From the NCBI RefSeq assembly GCF_001682385.1, contig NZ_CP016210.1:3658001-3722000 (forward strand): a stretch of 64,000 bases of DNA, given 5' to 3'. Within the stretch, counting starts at the first letter, position 1. Each line of letters opens with the position of its first letter. Source of the stretch: Azoarcus olearius (GTDB taxonomy: Bacteria; Pseudomonadota; Gammaproteobacteria; Burkholderiales; Rhodocyclaceae). Shown one piece after another: positions 18,215-26,794 of the stretch. Made by a program: the position numbers and the translations under genes. The notes beneath the pieces are model-generated. The model did no database searches, was not told the origin of the DNA, and saw nothing but the letters and a program-made list of their open reading frames with translations.

Positions 18215-19704
18215 TATCGCGCAGGACCGATGTAGCGGGTGGCGGCCACGACGTTGTCGATATACATCGGTATGTCGCGGGGCGTGGGCTGACCGCCCCC
18301 GTGATAGACGTTCATCCACACCTCCTCGATCTTCAGCTTGTCGGTGTGGCGGAAGATGACACCGGTGCGCTCGAACGCAAGACGGCCATCCACCCATCCG
18401 CGCACAATTCCGTCCGCCTGTCCCACGGTATTCATCTTCACGTACTGCTCGATGCAGTACCAGCGGTTCTTGTCGAGCACGCCGGCGTGTCCGCCCGCCC
18501 AGGTGAAGTGCCCCTCGCGCTGAACCCCGGGCACCTCTGGAACGGACAACTCGGTGCCAACCCCCACTTTGTCGTGCATCGAATGGCCTTCGGGCGCCTG
18601 GCGCCGGAACAGCATCCGCGCGTTCCACCCGTTGTAGCCGTCGGGAGTGCGTCCACCCCAGCCCGCGCGGCCGTAGGTTCCCGACAGCCCGGGCAGCTTG
18701 CCGCCGTCCACAGGCGTTTTCCATTCCGAAGGGAAACGCACGTAATAGCGCAGATAGGCCTCTTCCGGCTCCTTGCCCAGCTTTTCACGGAAACGGTAGC
18801 GCAGGTCAAGGCCGAGCTTGCCGCCGGCTGGCACCGTCACTTTGAGCGCCTTGCCCTGCAGCGGCGCAAAACCCGGGCCACTGGTTACCGCCTCGGCCTT
18901 GCTCTGCTCGCCGAAGATGCTCCAGCGCTTGATCCACCCTGCCTCCTCGAAGGTCTCGGTAAACAGCACCGCAGGATTGTCGGCAAGGCGCGCCTCGCCA
19001 AGCTGCGCTGCCAGTCCGGACTCGGGCGCGGGGGCCGGCTGGAGCACCGGACCGTCGAGCGCAAACGCGGACAGCAAGGCGCTGCGTCCGTAGATGTTGA
19101 GCGGGTACAGTTCCAGCGTCGCCTGACGGATGTTCTTCAGCCCTACCCCGCCCAGGTCGAAGTCGAGCACCGCATACTGCCCGGCGCCCGCGCGCATCGA
19201 CTCCATGGTGCCGAGTGACTTGTTGGAGGTGCAGTTGAGATAGGTATCCGCCCGCGGAGGAAGTCGCTGCTCCCGTCCGTCAGCGGTCTTCACTACCAGA
19301 CTGGGACGGAGGGCGGGATTCTGGTTCTCGCGCGTCGCCAGCACGATTTCAGGCCCGCCGATGCCGGAAATCAGCACTCCGTGAAAGCCGCTCTTGTCCG
19401 CCGCGCGTTTCAGCAGCGCTGTCAGATCAAGCTCCACGGCCCGGCTACCCACGCCCATGACCTGCACTGAGGCGAACGGTTTGGCACCATGCAGAGTGCC
19501 ATTGGCATCCACCCAGTCACCGCCTTTTCGCACCCAGGACAAGCGCATCGAGGCATCGTAATCTTCACAGGTGGCGCCGCCGGGACCGTCTTCCATCCGG
19601 AGGATGGGCGGTGGCGCATCGGCGGCGGATACCGGATTGGGCAACACGGCAAGGGCTGCCAGCAGGGCGTTTAGCCTGGTCCAGCGGATCGCGACGCATC
19701 GCAT
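18214..19704 (-). CDS. Secreted polysaccharide lyase-like protein (PL14-like C-terminal domain)
   Basis: 496 residues. Signal peptide to about residue 27 (LNALLAALAVLPNPVSA). The N-terminal half (about 30-240) looks like a beta-sandwich (AVELDLTALLKRAADKSGF; AVLDFDLGGVGLKNIRQATL). The C-terminal half has EAYLRYYVRFPSEWKTPVDG, KLPGLSGTYGRAGWGGR and YNGWNARMLFRRQ, a pattern I associate with the polysaccharide lyase 14/alginate-lyase-like jelly roll. Periplasmic or secreted; it may trim or release a uronate-containing polymer, which fits the AlgD-like enzyme in the same operon. Last gene of the long - strand operon, 10 bases after the glycosyltransferase. The lyase activity itself is inferred. 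Confidence 0.72.
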   Translation of the reverse strand: MRCVAIRWTRLNALLAALAVLPNPVSAADAPPPILRMEDGPGGATCEDYDASMRLSWVRKGGDWVDANGTLHGAKPFASVQVMGVGSRAVELDLTALLKRAADKSGFHGVLISGIGGPEIVLATRENQNPALRPSLVVKTADGREQRLPPRADTYLNCTSNKSLGTMESMRAGAGQYAVLDFDLGGVGLKNIRQATLELYPLNIYGRSALLSAFALDGPVLQPAPAPESGLAAQLGEARLADNPAVLFTETFEEAGWIKRWSIFGEQSKAEAVTSGPGFAPLQGKALKVTVPAGGKLGLDLRYRFREKLGKEPEEAYLRYYVRFPSEWKTPVDGGKLPGLSGTYGRAGWGGRTPDGYNGWNARMLFRRQAPEGHSMHDKVGVGTELSVPEVPGVQREGHFTWAGGHAGVLDKNRWYCIEQYVKMNTVGQADGIVRGWVDGRLAFERTGVIFRHTDKLKIEEVWMNVYHGGGQPTPRDIPMYIDNVVAATRYIGPAR

Positions 19705-19714
19705 GGCGTTCTCC

Positions 19715-20686
19715 TCAGTGTGCGCCCCCGCGCTCGCGGCCGATGCGCCGCATCTGGGTCAGCGCAATCCAGCTCGTCAGGGTATAGATGCCGTCCCAGG
19801 TCAGGCGCAACTTGTTTGCGCCGGCGTAAAGCTCCTGGATGTGCTGCGGCATGCCCGCCAGCCCCTGCGCGCGCAGGCGCTCGCCCAGCAGGGCGAACTC
19901 GTAGCGGCGTCGCGCGTAGCGGATCATCCGCTTCCAGTAGGCGCGCCAGTCTGCAAGCCGGGCCGGCGTCATGGATTCGAAGATGAAGCCGGCGTCGGCG
20001 CAAGGCGTGATGAAGCGCGAATCCATCGGATGCTGCGGGTCCAGATCCCAGCGCACCAGTGCTCCGATCAGGCCATCGTCACCTTCGAGACCCAGCGGAA
20101 TGCGTGCGCGGGCGGCGATCAGGCGTTCGACAAAGCGACCGCGCAGTGCGTAGAGATTGGCCACCAGGCCGCGCTCCTCCAGCAGTTCGCGGCGGTCATG
20201 CTCCGCGCTGCGGCCCGAGGCGGGCGGCGCCCCCACGGCATTGGCCACCGGATCAGCCGCCAGCGCCTTCTCCATTGCGCTGAACGAACCCGGCACGAAG
20301 CGGGCGTCGCCATCCACGAAGAAGTAGATCGGGCGGCCCGGGCAGCAGGCCTGCACGGTTTCGTGGATGAAGACGTTCCAGGCGTTGCACTTGTCGCCGA
20401 GCGCAATCGACACCAGATGCACCGACGGCTGGCGCAGCGCGTAATCGCGCACGATCGCCTCGGTGCGATCGGTGCAGCCGTTGGCCATTACGTAGACGTC
20501 GAAGCTGCGTCCCGGGTCGGCCTGGAAAATGCTGTCCAGGCACGCCTCGATGTGGCGCTCCTCGTTGTGCGCCAGCACCATGACGGGAAACGCCGCCTTG
20601 GTTTCGTTTTCCCCCTGCATTGGAGTCTCTCCCGAACTGGTTTCTGGTCGTTCCGCCAATGGCGGTTGAGCGTTCGCCCCGCTCAT
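19715..20686 (-). CDS. Glycosyltransferase family 2
   Basis: 323 residues. FPVMVLAHNEERHIEACLDS, VMANGCTDRTEAIV and the metal-binding YFFVDGDARF mark a GT-A enzyme; GLEGDDGLIGALV is the acceptor-side acidic motif. Its ATG overlaps the stop of the upstream deacetylase gene (ATGA). The first 25 residues are polar and may be an extension; an internal Met at about residue 23 is an alternative start. Confidence 0.87.
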   Translation of the reverse strand: MSGANAQPPLAERPETSSGETPMQGENETKAAFPVMVLAHNEERHIEACLDSIFQADPGRSFDVYVMANGCTDRTEAIVRDYALRQPSVHLVSIALGDKCNAWNVFIHETVQACCPGRPIYFFVDGDARFVPGSFSAMEKALAADPVANAVGAPPASGRSAEHDRRELLEERGLVANLYALRGRFVERLIAARARIPLGLEGDDGLIGALVRWDLDPQHPMDSRFITPCADAGFIFESMTPARLADWRAYWKRMIRYARRRYEFALLGERLRAQGLAGMPQHIQELYAGANKLRLTWDGIYTLTSWIALTQMRRIGRERGGAH

Positions 20687-21653
20687 GCTCCCACCTGGGC
20701 ATGTTCAAGGCGACGCAGGTTGTTCATCAAGCGCAGGCCGAAGCGCATCGGCGAGCGATCCCAGGGCGTGAAGCGCGGCAACTGGAACAGGTCGGTTGCC
20801 GCATGAGCCGCCCCCGCAGCGGTGGACACGGCCGCCTTGAAACCCGCCGCGCGCACCATCTCGACATGTTCGGCCCGGTAGTCCGCCTCGGGGCGGCCGT
20901 TGGGATAGGCGAAGAGGTCGACCGAAGCGCCGATGATCGTCTCCAGACGCCGCTTGCCGTCCTCGATCTCACGCCGCGCAAGCTCGGACGGGGCCGTCGC
21001 GAGAATGGGATGGCTGCAGGTGTGTCCGCCGATTTCCATGCCCGCGTCGTGCAGACGCCGAACCTGGGCCGAGGTCATCATCAGATCGTCCGGCAACGCA
21101 GCACCCGCCCTCGCGCCGATTTCGGCCACAACCCGCGTGCGCTCCTCCGGTGGGCGGTGCTTGATTGCGGTCAGCACCGTGTCGATCGCGGCTCGCCGCG
21201 CCTCCGGGGTTTTGAGATCGAAACACCCGAGCGCAAGATCCCGCAGATCGAACACCCCGCCCTCCGCGCGGCGCACGGCTTCGATGACCGTGTCGTTCCA
21301 CATGCGGCCGCCGTCGAGAAAGTCGGTGGCGACAAAGAAGGTGGCACTCAGCCCGTGGCGCTGCAGGATCGGCAGGGCCACATCGTGGTTGTCGGCATAG
21401 CCTCATCGAAGGTGATCGCCATTGCCCGCGCCGGCAGCCGCCCCTGCCGCAACAGTTCCACCGCCTGGCCCAGCGGCAACACGCGAAAGGCGCCGGACAC
21501 CCAGCGCAGGATGCCGTCGAAGCGGCGCGCGTCCACCTCGCCCGGGAACAGCGGATCGGGGCGCGGCGCCACGCGATGAAAGATCAGGATGGACAGGCGC
21601 GCGCGCGGCCCCGACGGCGACATCAGCGCAGCGAGCGTGGAAAAGGCGTTCAT
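20683..21653 (-). pseudogene. Polysaccharide deacetylase broken by a one-base deletion
   Basis: The ATG at 21653 overlaps the stop of the upstream ligase-like gene. Reading gives a normal NodB-type start (SILIFHRVAPRPDPLF, then AITFD83) and then shifts frame; the correct sequence resumes as GYADNHDVALPILQRHGLSA in the next frame and runs to 20683. A single base is missing between 21402 and 21403, exactly in the codon for the second Asp of the catalytic TFDDGY motif. The rest is intact, including GGHTCSHP with the metal-binding His pair and FAYPNGR. The intact product would have about 323 residues and deacetylate an N-acetylated sugar. Either a recent mutation or a sequencing error; the intact remainder argues that the event, if real, is recent. 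Confidence 0.88.
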
Positions 21654-22996
21654 GCGGTGCGTATCCAGTAGACAAGACGCCGCGCAAACGTCGGCCGTAC
21701 CTTGACCGGCAGAGGTTCGACCGGCTTCTCCGCCAGGGTGGCGCGCTCGGCGCGCCAGCGCTGCGCCAGCACCACCGCCAGCACCACGTTATAGGGCAGG
21801 TCGAAATAGGCGAGGCTGAGGAAGGCGCCGCCCACGGCGAAGCCGACCAGCGATACCTGCGTCATTCCACCGAGTTGGAACAGCCACGCGATATCCGGTT
21901 TGTCCCTCGAATTCTTGCGCAGGCGCGCCGCCGCGCGCCATCCGGTCAACCAGACCATCAGGAACAGGAAGAGGCCGATATAGCCGTGCTCGCCCAACAC
22001 CTGGAAGTAGATGCTGTGCGCCGCCCGGGCAATGCCCGCATCGAACTTGCTGTCGCTGTCCTTCGGCGAGTAGATCGCGAACACGAAGGGAACGTACATC
22101 GAATAGCCGGCACCGACCACTCGGTCGTTCGCCACATTGATCGCGGTCTGCCAGGCGTGGATACGGCCCATCGCCGAGCCATCCTCCTGATAAGTCTGGA
22201 TCGTGTCCATGCGCTCATGCCACGACTGAGGCATGAAGGCGAGCAGCGCGAACGCGCCAACCACACCCACGATGGCCCCCGGCAACTTGCGGGGCGAACG
22301 CCACCACAGCACGAAGGCCATCGCAATCATCGCGAGGAACGCGCCGCGCGACTGCGACCCCGCCGCGGAAATGATGGACAGCCCCATCATCGCGACCAAC
22401 CCTTGCCGCACCAGCTTGTAGGGGCTGGTCAGGCGCAGGAAGTTCATCAGCGGCACGGTCACGATCAGCGCCAGCGCGAGTTCGTTGTTGCCTTCGATGA
22501 AGCCCCCCGGCGGCCCCCACACCCGCCCCGACCCGCCGGTGAGAATGGTGTAGATGCCGCCCTTCACGCCATACAAGCCGAGCGACAGCACGACCACCCA
22601 GATGAAGAGGCGGATGTGTTCGCGCGTGTGGAGCACCGCGGCGGAAACCAGCACCATCAGCACGATCTTGAAGAAGCGATCCAGATCGCCCATCGAATCT
22701 GCCGGAAAGAAAGCGAACGCGGTTGTGATGCAAGTCCACGTTAGAAACAGCGCCGCAAACAGCAAGGGCGGCGGAAACATGAATTTCACCCGGTCGCGCG
22801 TCGTGAGCAGGCCGACCAGCGTCGCCGCGCCGACCACCGCAGCGATCGGCGCACTGTGCATGAAGCCGTACGTAAGCTTGTGGGGCGACATCATGCTGAT
22901 CCATGTCCACAGCAGCACGCCCACATAGACGTGGCGGAAGACCAGGGGCAGCGTGATCGCCAGCAGGCCGGCAATCATCAGGTCACGCAACGGCAC
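21650..22996 (-). CDS. O-antigen ligase/Wzy-like membrane protein, exosortase-A associated
   Basis: 448 residues with about 10-12 membrane helices and a large hydrophilic loop (about residues 240-340), as in WaaL/Wzy proteins. MSPHKLTYGFMHSAPIAA near the N-terminus and GSQSRGAFLAM are characteristic; I recall this as the putative O-glycosylation ligase of exosortase-A loci (TIGR03097-like). It may polymerise repeat units or transfer the glycan to protein. The GTG start at 22996 shares its G with the TAG of the upstream gene, and the stop overlaps the deacetylase ATG. Confidence 0.87.
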   Translation of the reverse strand: MPLRDLMIAGLLAITLPLVFRHVYVGVLLWTWISMMSPHKLTYGFMHSAPIAAVVGAATLVGLLTTRDRVKFMFPPPLLFAALFLTWTCITTAFAFFPADSMGDLDRFFKIVLMVLVSAAVLHTREHIRLFIWVVVLSLGLYGVKGGIYTILTGGSGRVWGPPGGFIEGNNELALALIVTVPLMNFLRLTSPYKLVRQGLVAMMGLSIISAAGSQSRGAFLAMIAMAFVLWWRSPRKLPGAIVGVVGAFALLAFMPQSWHERMDTIQTYQEDGSAMGRIHAWQTAINVANDRVVGAGYSMYVPFVFAIYSPKDSDSKFDAGIARAAHSIYFQVLGEHGYIGLFLFLMVWLTGWRAAARLRKNSRDKPDIAWLFQLGGMTQVSLVGFAVGGAFLSLAYFDLPYNVVLAVVLAQRWRAERATLAEKPVEPLPVKVRPTFARRLVYWIRTA

Positions 22997-24222
22997 TAGT
23001 CGGCACTCCCTTCCCTGAACGGCACCCTCGCGCCCGCGCGCGAACGTACCGGCTGCGATGCCCGCAGCACCTCGTCGAACATCTCGATCTGCGCGCGGGT
23101 GGTCGCCTCCCAGCCGAAGCGGCAGGCGTAGGCGCGCGTGGCTGCGCGCTCCACGCCACCGGCGAGCACGCGCCCGATCGCGGCAACCAGCGCCGGCACG
23201 CTACGCGACGTTGCGAGTTCTCCGGCGGCCGGCTCGGTGATGATCTCGGCCATCCCCCACACGTCCGGCGCCACGGCACGCGTGCCGCAGGCCATCGCTT
23301 CGAGCAGCACGTTGGGCCAGCCCTCGCGGCTGGACGCGAGCACCAGCACGTCCGCGGCACTGTAATAGCTACGGAGTTCGGCCTGGGGCAGCACCGGCAC
23401 GAAACGCACGTGCTCGGCCACGCCCGCGTCGCGCGCGCGTTGACGCAACGCCGCCGCGTCGGGGCCGTCGCCGATGATGACGAGACAGGTGTCCGGCAAG
23501 GCTTGCAGCGTGTCGATCGCGAGGTGATGTCCCTTCAGCTCGATCAGGTTGCCCACCGAGAGAAGCACCCGACCGCTCAGCCCAAGGCGTGCCCGCGTCG
23601 CTTCGCGCGGCTCCTCGAAGAACAGTCCGGTATCCACGCCATTTCGCAGCACCTTCACCCTTTCGATGCCGAGCCGCGCCATCTCCTCCGCCAGCGCGGC
23701 GCTGACCGCAGCATTGGCCCCGGCGCCCCGCGCCGCCCAGCGCAGCATCGCGCGCGGTAGCGTGCGGCCGGGCCAGAAGGTGATGTCGCTACCGCGGGCG
23801 GTCACCGTATAGGGCTTGCCGACCCAGCGTGCCAGCAGCGCGGCGGCGACGCCGTCGGGATAGTAGAAGTGGGCGTCGATGAGGTCGAAGTCGAAGCCGT
23901 CCGCGATCAGGCGGCGCACCGCGGGCAGCGCTGCCGCCGCCATCGCCAGCGCGGTGGCGCCGGGTGGACTGCCGGGAATGGACAGGAAGCGCGGATGAAG
24001 AACATCGAGCGCGCCCCGCCGTTCTCGACGGGGCACACGCGCAAAGGTGGCGAACCGCCCCCAGCGCGAGGACTTCGATGGGAACCAGGGGACCGGCGCG
24101 ACGACACGGAGGTCTACGTCGCCGCTGTCGAGCAGCTTGGCGGCACGGGTCTGGATGAAAATCCCGTGGCGCGGCTGCTCGGCGTTCGGAAACAGCGAGG
24201 AAAACAGTAGCACGCGACGCAC
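22996..24222 (-). CDS. Glycosyltransferase, GT4 type
   Basis: 408 residues, GTG start. RRVLLFSSLFPNAEQPRHGI is the family start; VLLSVGNLIELKGHHLAIDT, LVIIGDGPDAAALRQRA and SSREGWPNVLLEAMACGTRA (E-x7-E) define the donor side. Similar proteins occur in exosortase-A loci. Located 47 bases after the dehydrogenase gene. Basic C-terminal tail (RSRAGARVPFREG) of unknown meaning. Confidence 0.89.
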   Translation of the reverse strand: MRRVLLFSSLFPNAEQPRHGIFIQTRAAKLLDSGDVDLRVVAPVPWFPSKSSRWGRFATFARVPRRERRGALDVLHPRFLSIPGSPPGATALAMAAAALPAVRRLIADGFDFDLIDAHFYYPDGVAAALLARWVGKPYTVTARGSDITFWPGRTLPRAMLRWAARGAGANAAVSAALAEEMARLGIERVKVLRNGVDTGLFFEEPREATRARLGLSGRVLLSVGNLIELKGHHLAIDTLQALPDTCLVIIGDGPDAAALRQRARDAGVAEHVRFVPVLPQAELRSYYSAADVLVLASSREGWPNVLLEAMACGTRAVAPDVWGMAEIITEPAAGELATSRSVPALVAAIGRVLAGGVERAATRAYACRFGWEATTRAQIEMFDEVLRASQPVRSRAGARVPFREGSAD

Positions 24223-24269
24223 TCAGACCTCCGCGGCGCGACGGGGCCGGGGCGCAACGGGCGCCAGCC

Positions 24270-25586
24270 TTACCAGCACAGCCCTTCAACCTCGGCCCGC
24301 AGCGCCTGCGGGTTGGGCAGGCGGACCAGGTCAAGCACCTTCTGCTCGGGCCGGCTGTGGGTGGCGAGCGCATCGAAGATGGCGGGGCTGGAGACGCCCA
24401 CGATCAGCACTTCGGCCTCGCCGATCACCGCATCGAGTTCCGGCTTCAGCAGTTCGCCGATGTGGGGCAACTGGGTTTCGATGAATCGCCGGTTGGCACC
24501 GAGCAGGCGCGAGAGCTGCACATCCGGGTCATAGATCGAGAGCTGCATGCCCTTGCCGATCAGTTGCTCGGCCAGCGTCACCAGCGGACTTTCACGCAGG
24601 TCGTCGGTGCCGGTCTTGAACGACAGGCCCAGCATGCCCACCCGCCGGCAGCCGGACGCAAGCACCTTCTGGATCGCCTCTTCGACGTGGTGACGGTTGG
24701 ACTGCAGGATGCCGTTCAGCATCGGCAGTTCGACGTCGTGGGTCTTGGCCAGGTAGCTGGTGGCACGCAGGTCCTTGGGCAGGCAGGAACCGCCGAAAGC
24801 GAAGCCCGGCTTGAGGTAGGCCGGCGAGATGTTGAGCTGGGTGTCCTGGCACACCAGTTCCATGACCTCGAACGGATTGACCCCAAGCGCGCTGCACAGG
24901 CGCGCGGTCTCGTTGGCGAAGGTGATCTTCAGCGCGTGGAAGTTGTTGCAGCAGTACTTCATCATCTCGGCCGCGCGCACCGAGGTTTCGAGGAACTTGC
25001 ACGGCAGATGGCCGAACAGCTCGCGCAGGCGTTCGGCCGGGTAGGCGTGGTTGGCGCCGACCACGGTAAACGGCGGCTTGTCGTAGTCGCGGATCGACGA
25101 GCCCTCGCGCAGGAACTCCGGCTGGAAGCAGAGGTGGAAATCCTCGCCGTCGCGCTTGCCGGATTCGGTTTCGATGATCGGCTTGAGGCTGCCCTCGACC
25201 GTGCCGGGCACCAGCGTGGAGCGGAACACCAGCACGTGCGGTGCAGACTTCTCGGCCAGCGCGCGGCCGAGGTCACGTGCCAGCCGCAGCACCGCGCCCT
25301 GGTCCTGGCTGCCATTGGGGGCGGACGGCGTGCCGACGCAGATCAACGAGATTTCGGTATCGAGGACCGCCTGGCGCACATCGGTGGTGACGCTCACACG
25401 GCCGCTGGCGGCGACGTTCGCCATCAGCTCCACCATGCCTTCTTCAACCACCGGCGTGGTGCCGGAGCGGATGAGTTCGAGCTTGGTGGCGTCGATATCC
25501 ACGCCCACAACCTGGTGGCCGTCGCGCGCAAGGCAGGCGAGCGATACCGCGCCGACATAGCCCAGGCCGAAAATGCTGATCTTCAT
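24270..25586 (-). CDS. GDP-mannose 6-dehydrogenase-like nucleotide-sugar dehydrogenase (AlgD-like)
   Basis: 438 residues, the length of AlgD. NAD-binding MKISIFGLGYVGAVSLACLA, then catalytic Cys268 in GFAFGGSCLPKDLRA, the same number as in Pseudomonas AlgD. The stretches GLSFKTGTDDLRESPLVTLA and LIGKG and the last residues AEVEGLCW match AlgD, as I remember it, better than UDP-glucose dehydrogenases. It would oxidise GDP-mannose to GDP-mannuronate with two NAD+. UDP-glucose remains a possible substrate. ATGA overlap with the upstream glycosyltransferase places it in the core operon, beside two amidotransferases that could amidate the uronate. Confidence 0.85.
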   Translation of the reverse strand: MKISIFGLGYVGAVSLACLARDGHQVVGVDIDATKLELIRSGTTPVVEEGMVELMANVAASGRVSVTTDVRQAVLDTEISLICVGTPSAPNGSQDQGAVLRLARDLGRALAEKSAPHVLVFRSTLVPGTVEGSLKPIIETESGKRDGEDFHLCFQPEFLREGSSIRDYDKPPFTVVGANHAYPAERLRELFGHLPCKFLETSVRAAEMMKYCCNNFHALKITFANETARLCSALGVNPFEVMELVCQDTQLNISPAYLKPGFAFGGSCLPKDLRATSYLAKTHDVELPMLNGILQSNRHHVEEAIQKVLASGCRRVGMLGLSFKTGTDDLRESPLVTLAEQLIGKGMQLSIYDPDVQLSRLLGANRRFIETQLPHIGELLKPELDAVIGEAEVLIVGVSSPAIFDALATHSRPEQKVLDLVRLPNPQALRAEVEGLCW

Positions 25587-26794
25587 TGCGTCGTTTCCTC
25601 GTTACCGTGAAATTCCTTCAGGCAGCGCCCGATGATGCCGTCCAGGCGTTCCATCGAGCGCGGCCAAGCGTGATGCGACAGCATGCGGGCCCGTCCGGCA
25701 CGCGCCAGTCGCTCGCGCTCCGCCGGTGCCTGCAGCACCCGCAAAATCGCCTCAGCATACTCCACCGGGGTATCGGCGACGAGGAGATGCTCCCCTTCCA
25801 GGGCATCGACACCACCGGCGGCGATGCGGCTGGAAATCACCGGAACGCCCATCGCCATCGCTTCGAGGATCTTGTTCTGGGTGCCACGGGCAATCGCCAG
25901 CGGCGCCACCATCGCTGCCGAGCGCAGCACGTAAGGCCGCACGTCCGGCACCGAACCGGTGACCGTCACGCCCGGCAGTTCGCCCAGCTTGGCCACCGCG
26001 GGCGAGGGGTCGGCGCCCACGATGAGCAGCTTCATGCCCGGGCGGCGCTCACGCAGCAGCGGCCACACGGTGTCGCAGAAGCGGAACATCGCCTCCTGGT
26101 TGGGGTAATAGTCCATGCGTCCGATGAAGCTGATGGTGTCTTCATCGTAGCCACCGCCGTCCGGCTTGAAATACTCGGCGTCGACGCCGTTGGGAAACCA
26201 GTCCGTAGAGACACCGGTGCCGTAGGCTTCCAGCGTTTCCCACTCGGCGCGCGTCGTGGCGGTGCACAGGTCGAAGCGCGCGGCGAGGCGTTTCTCCTCG
26301 CGCTCCATCTTGATGCCTTCCAGCCAGTAGCCGAACTTGAGCGGAAAAGGCTTGTAGTGGACGTACTCGAGCCACTTTTGCGAATCCATGTCGCCAAAGT
26401 CGAGAATCTTGGGAATGCCGCGCACGTCGGCCACGTACTGTGCCACCGACGAGCAATGCACGAAGATCAGGTCGAAGGCTTCGCGCGCGATCAGCGCCTT
26501 GATGCGACGCGCGAGATCAGGCGAGTAGAAAAAGCCCATGGACGAGGGGACCGGCGTCGGCAGCCGCGCCACCATGCGGATGACCTGGACCGGATTGGAC
26601 ACCCGCCCCATTTCGTACCCCGCGCAATGCGGCGCGATGCCGCGCCCTTCCTCGGCCTCGGCCTCACTGCGCGCGAGCGAGCACACCGTCACCTGATGCC
26701 GCTGCGACAGGTGGCGGATCATGTTGAACGGCCGGATCTTTCCGCCCCGCTTGGGCGGGAAGGGAAAGCGATGGCAGACGTAGAGGATCTTCAT
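25583..26794 (-). CDS. Glycosyltransferase, exosortase-A associated (stp1 type)
   Basis: 403 residues. MKILYVCHRFPFPPKRGGKI then PFNMIRHLSQRHQVTVCSLA is highly typical of the sugar transferase I recall as TIGR03087. DLIFVHCSSVAQYVADVRGI, FIGRMDYYPNQEAMFRF and NKILEAMAMGVPVISSRIA give the GT-B donor and acceptor sides. Overlaps both neighbours by ATGA, so it is translationally coupled to the amidotransferase before it and the dehydrogenase after it. Confidence 0.92.
   Translation of the reverse strand: MKILYVCHRFPFPPKRGGKIRPFNMIRHLSQRHQVTVCSLARSEAEAEEGRGIAPHCAGYEMGRVSNPVQVIRMVARLPTPVPSSMGFFYSPDLARRIKALIAREAFDLIFVHCSSVAQYVADVRGIPKILDFGDMDSQKWLEYVHYKPFPLKFGYWLEGIKMEREEKRLAARFDLCTATTRAEWETLEAYGTGVSTDWFPNGVDAEYFKPDGGGYDEDTISFIGRMDYYPNQEAMFRFCDTVWPLLRERRPGMKLLIVGADPSPAVAKLGELPGVTVTGSVPDVRPYVLRSAAMVAPLAIARGTQNKILEAMAMGVPVISSRIAAGGVDALEGEHLLVADTPVEYAEAILRVLQAPAERERLARAGRARMLSHHAWPRSMERLDGIIGRCLKEFHGNEETTQ

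Noticed and set aside
21348-21653. Programmed frameshift in the deacetylase
   Set aside because: There is no slippery heptamer at the break, and the missing base falls in a catalytic codon, so deletion or sequencing error is more likely.
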